From: Tritrichomonas musculus
Lineage: Eukaryota > Parabasalia > Tritrichomonadida > Tritrichomonadidae
Length of the DNA: 64,000 bases
Direction: 5' to 3'
Assembly: GCA_039105265.1 (NCBI GenBank)
Contig: JAPFFF010000031.1
Coordinates: 682,001 to 746,000 of the forward strand
Shown: one piece after another, positions 37,975 through 50,800 of the stretch
How positions within the stretch are numbered: position 1 is the stretch's first letter
Layout of the letters: every line of letters starts with the position of its first letter
Translations under genes and position numbers: made by a program
Notes under the pieces: generated by a model
Database searches by the model: none
What the model was told of the DNA's origin: nothing
What the model saw: the letters and a program-made list of their open reading frames with translations, nothing else

Positions 37975-38815
37975 TATTAGAACGAAGCGGGATTTTCAAT
38001 AATGAAAAAAATTTTTTTAAATAAAAATCAAAAATATGAAAAAAAATCGTTAAAAAAAGTAGCTTAATGAAAAATTTAATAAAAATATAAGTTATTTTAT
38101 TAATATTAATTTAAATAATATACATGTAAAAGATTTTTAATCATAAGAAATTGAGAAATTCAAAAAATTATTTAATATTATTTTTGAAAGAATTCAAACC
38201 ATTTTAACGTCTCTTTTCTATATTTAAAATCGATTTATCTTATATATTACAAGATATATTATATATATTACAAATTAAATTTCAGTTTCAATTTATTTAT
38301 AAAGAAATTAATCTATAATAATACGGATTATTAATCTAACTTACTTTTTTTTTGACAATTTCTATTTTTTCAAAAAAAAAATAATCGTTTATTTTTCAAA
38401 ATTTAACGTAATTAGATAAATTATACAAAAGGCTGATATCTTATTTTTTACTACTTAAAACAAAAATAAAATTTTGTATATATTATATTTTTTATATATA
38501 TTACTAGATATTATGAAGAATTTCAATACTCAATCTACAAACCTTGATTTGTTCAAACATAAGATTGTGCATTCTATTTTTTTTATAATAAATAAATAAC
38601 ACTAATATCGATATATTGTTTAAATGTATGGATTTGATCAAATGCTCTTGATATAACCTAAATATATAATAAGAATTATACTCTGTTCTTTTTAAAAAGC
38701 TATTTCTTGATGCCTATTATGATAAAAATTCAATATTATAATTAAATATTGAAATTTATTATATTTTGGCATTGATTAATTTATATAAATTCTCTGAACG
38801 ATTATTTTTAATAGA
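37975..38815. other. Divergent intergenic region before the dynein gene
   Basis: About 840 bp, strongly AT-rich. It holds the LRR gene promoter (minus-strand TCATTAT, A at 38003). No comparable motif is found just upstream of the dynein start. No gene seen. Confidence 0.45.
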
Positions 38816-41800
38816 ATGAAAAAAACGTTATTTCAAATGTCTAATGATGAAAATTCTCTTCAAAATAATAGAGCAAGAGAATTAAGAAGCCGTCTATTAC
38901 CTCGCCAACTAATACATAGCCGTCCTTTAACAATTAATACTACTGTTGCTATTAAAAGACCATTAACACGACAACTTAATTCACGTAATCCAAGAGAAAA
39001 AGAATTCGATCGAAAACAAAAAAGCCCAGTATCAACATTATTAAGACCTCCACTTACTCCTCTCCCAACGAAAAATATTACCGAATCAAATCCTGTTCAA
39101 GATCTTGAATCGATTACAGATCCATTTGAATTTATAGAATACATAAAAAAGAATAATTTAACAAACGAATTTGCTTATTTATATCCAAGAAATATCATTG
39201 AAGATGCAGAGCATCCTACGCGATTAGTAATAATACCTGCTTCAAAAGCATCACGGCAAGAATTCTGGAATCTTTCACTCAAAGGATTAACGCATGTTAA
39301 AGGCTCAGCAGTTGATTTTATTCCATTAGATGAATGGCTAACGTCATTAAAACAATTTCAAAAATTGATGAAAATACCATTTTTTAAATTTCAAAGACAA
39401 TGGCGTCTTTTTCGATTATGGAAATCATATGTCAATCGAGACAAAATAAAAACCGCCCAAACCGCCCTTACAAACGATTTATTTTATGCTCATTTCATTC
39501 TCCGACCAGCCTTTATTGAAATTCAAAGGGAACTATACAAATTGAATCAAATCAAACTTTTTTCAGTTAGACATGATCGATTATACACTCTTGAACAATT
39601 TACGGAAGATAATTCCAAGCATCATGATGAAATAGCGCAACTTTTTGATGACTTTTTTCTTAAACTTGAAAAAATTGTTCAAGATGCCTGTGAAAAGACG
39701 ATAGAAAGTTTAAATACACCGGAACAAAATAACAAAGGCAAACCGACAACTCCATCACCACAACAATCATCTGCACCTAACGCGTCACCACTTGACCTCT
39801 TAATTGACCACTACAACAAAACACAGCATAATTACACCAATGCTTTTATATTGGACAACAGTCCCACATCTTTGCAATTCACACAAAAAGCAGCACATCG
39901 AGCAGCTTGTGCCAAAATTGTGAGGTTTATAAGATTGGTTGATTACGTTGTAATTGGAGCATTAAGAAATATTTGTTTTAATTCACTTCTTGATTTGTTT
40001 GGAATCTTGGAATCACTTCACAACCGTGGCCTACAACGATACAAATTTACACCTAAAAAACCGATTGGTGAATTAATGATTCCTATTGAATATAGTCGAA
40101 TGTATTCATTTCTCCTTCAAAAAGCTACTGACATTTTTGATTCACCGATTTTTAAAGTTGATGTTTCTTATGATGAAAAACTTATTTGGAAACCTGCTTC
40201 TGATGACGTCATTACAAGAATTGGAGCAATTCGAAATGATTATATTGACATTCTTTTTAAAGTTCCTCGTTTAATTGCTGATCCTTTATTTCGTCCTTAC
40301 ATCACTGTTGATTTGAAAATCGATCAATTTTCTGTTGATAAAATGTCAACTCCTGATCTTGGCCAAATTATCTTTAATGACATTGTTTATAAAGAAACTG
40401 TTAAGAAACAAAATGACATGATTCATCAAGGTTATAAACTATTGAAATTCTTTTCTTCTGCTTTTAATAAGGCTATTGAAATATTTGAGGCAAATCAAAG
40501 ATTTGACATTTCTTTCTTAGATTCTGATAGAGTAACTGCAAATGATGTTCGGGAGATAATTAAAGAGTTGAATGAACAAGAAGCTTTCTTAAATACAATT
40601 TTGGATAAAAGTGAAGTTGGAATCTTCTGTTGTTTCATGAAAGCAATGAAAGAAAAATTTGTTCATTCACCGAAAATTTGTTTGAATAAAATTAAAAGTC
40701 AAATTCCAAGTGTTACGAAAAGATTTCTTGAAAAATATGCTGAAGATATTAATAAAGCTAATTCTGAATTAACTGAGCCAATTAAAGATGTCTCGAGTTT
40801 TGTTTCTTTCATTCATTCTTGTGAAGAACATAATAATTTTTCAAAAGAATTACAAAGAGAATGTGATGTGATTCGTGATTTTTATATTTTGGCTAATGAA
40901 CAGAATATTTTAATCTCTCAAGATGAACAATTTGATTATTCTGCATTACTTCCTGTTCATGATGACATTAAAGATGCTTTGGCTGCTTCACAAGGCAAAA
41001 TTGGATCGTTAATGTTGAAATTCATAAAAATTTTAGAAGAAAGCATAAACAAACTTCATGCTGATACCGAAGAAGTAACTAAAATAGCAAACGATCCTAA
41101 GTTATCAGATCCAAAAACATCAATTCAAGAAGCAGCCAATATTTTAGTTGTTTTAATTGCACGAACAGATGAAATTCATGAATTAGCGAAAAATTATAAT
41201 AATTATCAAAATGTGATGAATCTTCAAAAAACAAAATTTGATGATGTCAATGCATTAGTTAAAGATGTAAAAATCAAGCAATTAATGTGGGAAACTAAAA
41301 CATTATGGCAAAATGAAACCAAAGAATGGTTTTCAGCCAACTTTAATTTAATTGATCCTAATTTATTAATCGATAAAGTTGGTGAATACAAAAATAATGC
41401 AACAATTGCAGCTAAAGAATTACCAGAAAATCCAGCAGCTGATGATTTATGTGCTACAATAACTGACTTTTCTAATTTACTTCCTGTCGTTGAAGATCTT
41501 AAAAATCCTGCTCTCCAACAAACACACATTGATCAAATTGAATTGTTACTTGGATCAAAAATATTTGGAACAGGATTTACATTTCGACAATTATTTGATC
41601 TTCATGCATTTAATTATGTTGATCATATTCATATGATATCAACGCAAGCTTCAAATGAACAGAAATTAAATGACATGATTCTAAAAGTTAAAACAGATGT
41701 TGAAGCGCTTCAATTTACAACTTCTATTTTTAAAGGTCTTAAAAGTTCATTTATTCTTGAAGGAATTGATGAAATTTCTTCTGTTCTTGAGAATTCAATG

Positions 41801-44800
41801 ACAACAATTTCATCTGTTCGTTCTTCGCATTATGTATCTCAACTTCGTAAAGAGTCCGATGAATGGATTCGTTCTTTGCGACAATTTAAACGTTGTTTGG
41901 AAGTTTTAACTGAATGTCAAAATAAACTTTCATTTTTAATAAATATTATCACTAATTCTGATATAACAAGATCACTTTCTGATGAATTAAAAGAAATGAA
42001 TTTTGTAGAGAAAGTTTGGAGAAACATTTCGTCAAAAGTTAATGATGATCCATCTGCTTTTAACATTTGTACACAAAATCAAACTCTCGTTGATTTAGAA
42101 AGTGCAAATGACATCATTGAAAAGATATTGAGAAGTATTGAAAAATATCTGGAATCAAGAAGAATGGGATTTCCTCGACTTTATTTCTTATCGAACAGAG
42201 AATTAATGGAATTAATTTCACAATCAAAAGATCCAACAGCAATTATTCCATTCTTACCACGATTATTTGATGGTATTTATAATGTTGAATTTAAATCAGA
42301 GAATCACATCCCAACGATAACAAGTATCATGAATATGCAAGGTGAAAAAATTGATGTAAGACCAATTAAGTATCGTTCATCAATAGAAAATTGGTTGTCA
42401 TCAATTGAAGAAGTTATGCAAAGAGGATTAAGAAAAGAAATTAAAAATTCTCTTCAAACTTATAAAGAAATGGTTTATGAAGATTGGGTAGCAGCGACAA
42501 ATTCACAATCAACGTTTGTTATCTCTCAAATTGAATTTTTTGAAAGAGTTAATCTTGCCTTTACTTCGAATGATCTTTATAAATCATTAACTATTTTATT
42601 GAATGAGATTGAAATGAATATTTCAACAAAGTCAAGACTTGCTCAATTAAATCTTAGTTTTATAGATCGAACTAAGACACAATCATTGCTTTCACTTGAT
42701 GTTCTTCATCGAGATATTTTAAATCATTTATTTTCCAATTATTCATTAACAAAATCATCCAAAGAATGGAAGATTCAATTAAAATATCGTTGGGATGATG
42801 AAAATAAAGATATTTTAATTCAACAAGAAAATTCAGTCTTTCATTATGGATTTGAATTCTTGGCTTGTCATCAAAGAATAGTTATAACAATGGTTACGAT
42901 TCCTATTTTTATATCTCTTACTAATGCTTTGTATATGAAATATGGCGGTTCTTGTTATGGTCCTTATGGATCAGGTAAAACTGAGACAATTAAAGAGTTA
43001 TCTAAATCTTTTGCTGTTTATTGTGTTAATTTTAATTGTAGTGAGACAATAATGGCGCATCAATTGAGTGCAATGTTGAGAGGCATTGTTCAATCAGGAA
43101 CATGGATAATTTTGTCTGATTTCTGTCGTGTTAAACCTGAAGTTTTATCGATTATTGGTGAAGATTTTAATTCAATTCGATCTGCAAGTTTAGCTAATTT
43201 GAAAAAGTTCGATATGGACGGTTATGAAATTCAATTAAACCAACAATGTGGCATTTTCATGACTTCTTCGTATGAGAAATTTGAACAACTTCCTGATTCT
43301 ACGCGTGTTTATTTTAGACCGGTTGCAATGAAGACCATTAATTACGTTGCAATTATTGAGATACAATTAATGTCACAAGGATTCAGTGAGACGCACAAAT
43401 ATGCATTAAAACTAGCTTCATTTATTCGTGCTTGTCGTGATCAATTCATTCATAATAATAATTATTGTTTTGGAATGAATACAGTGACTTCTATTCTATC
43501 TATAATTATGGCTTTGAAACATTCTGAGTCACAGATGTCTGACGATCAAATTATTGTGTCTGCAATTAAAAATGTCTGTTTGAAAACAATTGATAGAAAC
43601 GACATTTATCATTTCAAAGAGATTTTATCGAGTTATTTCATTGATACTAAAGAAGAATATGTTGCAGATCCAAACTTTGTTCAATCGTTAACTGAAACAT
43701 GTTCTGTATTAGGCTTTCAACTTTCTCCTTATTTAATTGAGAGAGCCGAACAATTCCATGAATCATTAGGAATGTATATGGGTGTTATAATTGTTGGTGA
43801 AACTTGTGTAGGCAAATCAACGTTGATTGAAATGTTAGAACAAACTTATTACGCATTGAGTGAAGTGAATGAACTTTATTTTCCAATTGACAAGTCATTA
43901 ATTTGTCCTAAAACAATGACAAATAGCGAATTGTGGGGTTATTACAACACCGATTCAAATAGTTGGAAAGAAGGAATAATTGAGAAAGTATTTAGTGAGA
44001 CACAAAAAGTTCAACATCGTGAACAATGGATCATTTTTGATGGTAACATTGATCCTAGTTGGGTTGAAAACATGAATTCAGCACTCGATGAAACTCGAAC
44101 TTTAACTTTCGATAGCTTGAGAAGGTTTAAATTGAACTCACAACATCATATTTTGTTTGAAACAGCTGATCTTTCACAAGCTTCGCCATCGACAATTTCA
44201 CGTTGTGGCGTGATTCATATTGATGCGCCTTTACTTCCTTGGAGAGAGTTCATTAATTCAAAAATTGAGCAACAAATAGAACCGTTATTTAAAGATCATC
44301 CTAATCTTTTCTCAAAGTTTAATGAATTCATTGATTCGTCTTTGCAATCGGCTTTTGAATACATCAAAGAAAACGTAAGACAATCAATTCCAATTCCACT
44401 TTTTGGCCTATTTGAAAGCTTTCTTAATTTGTTCGTTGTTTTATGTTCTTCGCCTGAATTCCAAGCTTCATATTCAGCCGTTGCTATGTCAGCAATTTTT
44501 GCTTTTTCGTTAGCTTGGGGTTTTGGAGGTTATCTTGACACTTCACAGCGAACAAATTTCGATTCTTTCTTACGTGACACTTTTTCAGGTCAAATGACAC
44601 TCCCTGGAAGAGGCTTGATATACGATTGGTCGATTGATCTTGAGAACGGACAATGGAAGAACTGGAGTGAATGTGTTCCATCATTTTTTGACACTGCTGA
44701 TGATGAATTCGAGATTGATCCGAAGAATCTCAAGTTCTACAACGTTGTTGTGCCAACACCTGAAACCGTCCGATTAACATATATCATTAAGAAGATGCTT

Positions 44801-47800
44801 CTTGCAAAGAAGAATGTAATCATTCGTGGCCCTATCGGCTCAGGAAGAAGATTGCTTTCAAGAAGCATTTTGAGAGATTTGATGGAATCTGACAATTGCC
44901 TGTATCACACACTTCAATTCTCTGCTTCAACTAGTTCTGACCGCATTCACAAATTTTTCAGTACTATGTATGAAGTGCAGCATTCAAACCGTGTCTTACA
45001 ACCGCCGGGAGGCAAATCTTCAGTACTTTACGTGCAGGATATAAACACGCCATTTCCTGATGAAACAAATTCAATAAGAAGTATTGAATTACTGTGCCAG
45101 TTGATTGCTTTGAAAGGCTATCGGCCATTGCCGAATATGGAATGGCTGGATGTCAGAAATATCGCATTGTTGGCCGTCGGAATTCCCGATAGAGGACTCG
45201 GCTCTTCTCTTCCTTCGCGTCTTTCTAGACATTGCTTGAATATAAAAGTTCCTGCGCCTGACTCTTCAACTTCGTTCTTCATAATGAACTCAATTTGGCA
45301 GCTCTACTTTAGAACTTACGACGATAGCGTGAAATCACTCATTCCTAAGCTTGCTCATGTTTCAATACAAGTTTACGAGAGCTTCCAACAATTGTTTCCA
45401 GCAAGAAGAGACAAACCGTTTTATTTCATATCACTTCACGATTTGATGAGATTGACGGAGTCTCTTCTCTCAGCACGGCCGAAGACAATTCGAAACGGTC
45501 AGCAGTTGGAAAGACTATGGTATCATGAAGTGGTTAGAACTTTTTCAGACCGCTTTGAAAATTCAGAGGATGTTAAAAAGTTTGACGAAATGTTGATGAC
45601 CATTTTTAAGAAATTGGGAAGTAATCAAAATGCAACTAAATTGACTACAACTCTGTTTGGATCATTCAAAAGTGACGAAAAAGGTGACAAAAATTATTCT
45701 GAATTTGAGAACATTTCAAAGATCATTAAAACTTTCGATGATGTTCAGAATAATTCTGTAAATAGCCGTCGAAACGGCAACGATAAAGTGACACTTTTTG
45801 AGCATTATGCGAAACACGTTGCTCGAATAGCTCGTATTTTTGAGAAGAAAAGAGGACACATGTTGTTAGTTGGAAAGCCGGGAACAGGCAAGAAGACAAT
45901 CATTCGATTTGCTGGCTTAATTTCTGAATGTGAGATTGCTGAATTTGACTATTCATTCAATTTTCGAGAAGAGTTGAAATCGTTGATTTTACGTTGTGGT
46001 GTGAATGGCAAAGAAATTGCCTTAGTAATCAATCATTTCCAACTCGATCAGCCCGGCGTCATTGACATTATCAACTGCATCATTAATTCAATTGACATGA
46101 CTTCTTTCTTTTCAACCGAAGAAATCGATAAAATTTGCACCGAACTCGTCGTTTACGCAAAGTCTTCTGGTGAGAATGAATCACATGAAAATTTGTTACG
46201 TCTTTTCTTTGAAAGAGCAACGGCTCATCTTCATGTCATTGTTTGTCTTCCTTCTGATTTCCGTTATTTACAACGGTTCTTCTCAATTTACCCTTCTTTC
46301 ATGGCAATGCTTCATATCGACTATTGCGAAGAATGGCCGAAATCGGCCTTTCTTCAATTTGCCAATGAAAAGTTCAAGTCAAATCTCAAGCAAATTGATG
46401 ATTTTGGAACCGAGAAAGAAAGCAGTCTAAGTCATGAAGAAGAAGACGAAGAAGAGGAGGAAGAAGAAGAAGAAGAAGGAGGAGGAAATGGAGGAGATAA
46501 AATAACAAATCATAAATTAGTCGATACATTCACAAATCTATCGTTCATTGTATATGAAAAAGTGAAAGAAATGACGGTTAAAATGAAGGAAGAATTACAA
46601 ATGAATTATTGCGTAACACCTGCTTTGTTTATGAAATTTGTTGATTTATTCATCAAAAATATAAAAGAACATAAGAAAAGATATCGTGATAAAATGGTCC
46701 GTTTGCTCATTGGAACCGATAAATTAATGAAAATAGAAAAGTTAGCAAAACAGCTCGAAATTCAATTAAGAGATCATGAAGAGAATCTCAAAGAAAGAGT
46801 TCATAAAGACGAGATTTTAAATGACACGATTAAGAAGAAACAAAATGATTCAGAGTCATTAATTAACAAAATTAAAAATGACCAATTAGAGTCAGAAAAA
46901 CAACAAAATGCAAATGATTCTATCTCGAAGAATCATGAAGCTGAATTTGCTCTAGTTAAGCCACAATTAAATCATGCAACACAAGCAATGAAGAAGTTAA
47001 AAAATGAAGATTTGGATGAAATCAAAGGATTAGTTGAACCTCCACTTCCCGTTAAAATTGTCATGGAAATCATTTGTCTTTTATTGAGCTTTGAGCCTAA
47101 TTGGAAGTCTGCAGTAATGATTCTTTCTGATCCGATGTTTATCTCAAACATCACAACTAAATTTGACGAGAAAAGCCACGTTCCTGTATCTGTTTTAAAC
47201 AAAATCATTGACACAATGAATGATATCAATTTTGAAAAAGCATCCTCTGGCGATTATTCATTTGCTGCTCAGACAATCTGCCAATGGGAGCGAGCGTTGA
47301 TTAACTATGAGACTGTTTACAGAAGAGTAGAACCAGAGCAAGACCAATTAATGAAAGCTTCTTCAACGATGCAAATCGCACGAAATAAATTGAAAGCAAA
47401 TCAAGACAAAGCAAAAGACATTGAAGAGTTCTTGGATACATTAAAAGTAGAGAAAGATCACACTGAACGTGAAGTTCGTAATTTAACAGACATGGTTAAT
47501 GATGCACGAAGTAAGATGAATAGATATCATCGACTTCAAGAGTCGTTACAAAGTGACTTTGACAAATGGAATGAAGATATCAACACTTTAAAAAATTCTT
47601 CACAATTCATCCTAGGAGACACCTTCTTAAACACGATGTACTTCATTTATTTGGGGCCATTCACGTCGACTTATCGTAATGAAATTGTCAGCCAAATTAA
47701 GGATGAGTGTCAAAAAAATAAGGTCCTAATTTCACCTAATTATTCGTTTGTTAATTCAATGACCGACCAATCAACGATTGACAAATGGATCCAATTTGGC

Positions 47801-50800
47801 CTTAACGATGAAATCACTTCACTTGAGAATGCTATCCTCATCGTCGAGTCAACCAAGTCGCCTTACATAATCGACCCTTACACGTACACGACAAAATGGC
47901 TCAAAAATATCGACTTTTCTGACAGTCAATTGGTCGTAATGAAGCCGAATTCACCTAACCTTCATCGTTCTTTAGAGCAGTACGCAAAGACGGGAATCCC
48001 TGTCCTTTTGGAGGACGTCGGAGAGAGAGTTGATCCCGCTTTGGAGTCACTTTTGACGAAGAAAACATTTGACCAAGACGATAAACATTTGATTAAAATA
48101 AATGATCGGACGGTTGAATTTGATGACAAATTCAAATTGTTTCTGACAACTAAATTGCACAGCCCTCAATTGTTACCTCAAGTGTTCATTAACACGACGG
48201 TTGTGATGTCAATTCCAACAAAAGAAATGCTCGAGAAAACAGAGCTCAACTCAATTTTCGCAGCTGAATATCCAGAGCTCGAAGAGGAGAGAGAAAAAGT
48301 GCAACAGATGCTAACCGCCGATAAACGGTCGCTCATTCAAAATCAAAACCGTTTGATTGAATTGCTCCGTAAGAATGAAGCTGCGATCTTAGATGCGGAC
48401 ATCGTTGTCGACGCGATAACGAGCACCAAGAAAGCATCAGACGAATTGAAAGAACACATTGAAAATTTGACGGTTAAAATTAACGAGTTCAACACAAAAC
48501 GTGACAAGTTGAGTCCAGTGACAGAACGTGTTGGTCTTCTGTTTGACATTGCGCATTCGCTGTCGCATATCAGCTGCATTTATTCGTATTCCTTTGAAAT
48601 TTTCCGGAACACTTCACAACGGTCAGTTTTGAATGCACCTCGCGATGATCCATTGAAATTTGAGAGCGAAGAAAAAATGGCGGAAAAAAGAATAAATGAC
48701 CTTAAGAAAGCGGTTACATTTGACCTGTTCACTTCAATTTCTGAGTCACTTTTTCAGAAGCATCGACTCCTCTTCGCTTTCATCGTGGCCTGCAAAGTCA
48801 TGCTCATTGAGAAGAGGCTCCCCGAGAGCCAGTTCAGGATGTTCATGTACGGAACAGAGATTGTCGAGTCGCCTTTTGAGAACCCTCTTCCGGACCACAT
48901 CACGAATGCCCAATGGAACGAGCTCCATTCAATTGCGAAGCAAATTCCGAGCATGAAGACGTTAACAAATCAAATAATAGCGGCCACTGATGAATTCAAA
49001 AAGTTCGTTGAATCAAATGACAATGAGCTTCCCTCTGAGATCTTCTCCAGTTTGTCCGAATTCGAGCGAATCTTGATCATCAAAATTGTCATCCCGCAGC
49101 GAGTCTCTTTCTTCGTCAGAAACTTCATCATTTCAACGATCGGCGGCGAGTACATACAATGCCCAACATTCACGCTGGAGTCAGCTTATCAGCTGACAAA
49201 GCCGAGAGTTCCGCTCATCTTCTTCCTCAACAAGAACACGAATCCGCGAAAGGGCGTTGAGCTGCTCTCAAAAAGTCACGAAATTAACGGAAAAGTTGTG
49301 TCACTTTCTTTCGGATCAAACGCGAGTTTGAACATTGACAACTTGATGCACTTGGCGGTTACTCGCGGTGATTGGCTCTTCATTCAAAATATTCACCTTT
49401 CAGAGAGCCTTTGCCGTGATCTCGACGTCGCAGTGTCAAGCATCTCGAAGAACACCGCGCATCACGATTTTCGGTTATTTTTGACAACTGAAGTGACCGA
49501 TAAGATACCGATATCGCTGATCAGGCTGTCTGTCAAGAAGAGCATGGAGCAGCCGTTCTCAATCAAGGGGAACATGCTGGCCCTGACTAACTTATTGGAC
49601 GACCAAATATACGGCCAAAATGAGAAGACACATCTTGCTTTTCAGATCACATTTCTGCATTCATTATTAAATGTCCGTTCTAAATACGGCGCCTACGGCT
49701 TCCACCAGCACTACTACTTCCCGTTGTCTGCGCTTGAGATGACGTTGAAGTTGGTTGAATTGAATCCATCACTTAACTTTTCGCATTGGATTTTGTCAAA
49801 AATTACTTACGGAGCGGCAATTTTTGACACGTGGGACAAAAGATGCTTTGATACATTTGTTTCGACAATTATTACTGAGCGATGCCTGAGTAGGGGAGAG
49901 GCTATCATCCCTTCTTCATCTTCGTATGTGACGCCGAACGACGAAACCAAAGAGGAGTGGTTAAAAGCGGTTATTTCAATGCCCGATGAAGACAGTCCTG
50001 AAATTTTCGGTTTGTCACAAAATTGTGAGTCGATGTTGATTCAAAACGACTCAAATGACTTCATCACGTTCATGAACATTTTGACACAAAAAGTGACACA
50101 GGCACCATCAATTGAGAGCCTCATTCAACTTGTCCATGACACTATTCAAAAAGTTCCCTCAATTGAAAGAGGCCAGTTCGACGAGGACGACCTCTACTTC
50201 CCTTCAAACACTGACCCGCTCGACTGCGTCCTCGCGAGTGAGGTCAGGTTCTATCGTCGTCTGATAGCGATCATGAACGAGACGCTCAGAATCATGGAGC
50301 TGCAGCTGACGATGAAGATAATGATCACGCCGGACGTTAACATGGCACTTTTTGAATTGCTCGCAAATAAAGTTCCGAAAAAGTGGAGATTGATGCCAGG
50401 CCAGTCGAAGCTCAACAACTGGATTTCAGAGCTCTCTAAAAAAGTCGACTTTTTCAATACTTGGATTGAAAGGGGAAAACCGTCTTGCTTCAATTTATCG
50501 TGCTTCTCAAATCCAAGGGCCTTTCTTTACTCACTTCACTTGCGTTACATAAAGGTGAACAAAAATGTGCCCATCGAAGATCTCACTTTTTTGGTCTCTT
50601 TCGAGGAGAAGATGCCCGTCGAAAATGACGACAAAAACGGTGTCATAATAAACGGTTTCCTGTGCAATGAAATGCAGTTCGATAAGGTGAAAGGAGAGCT
50701 CGTAAAAGGTGGCAAAAATTCGCTGACTGAGTGCCCTCCTCTTAGGTTCAAGACGATGCCAAAGGCGCAGCTCTTGGCTGCTGAGGAAGAGAAAAATGTG

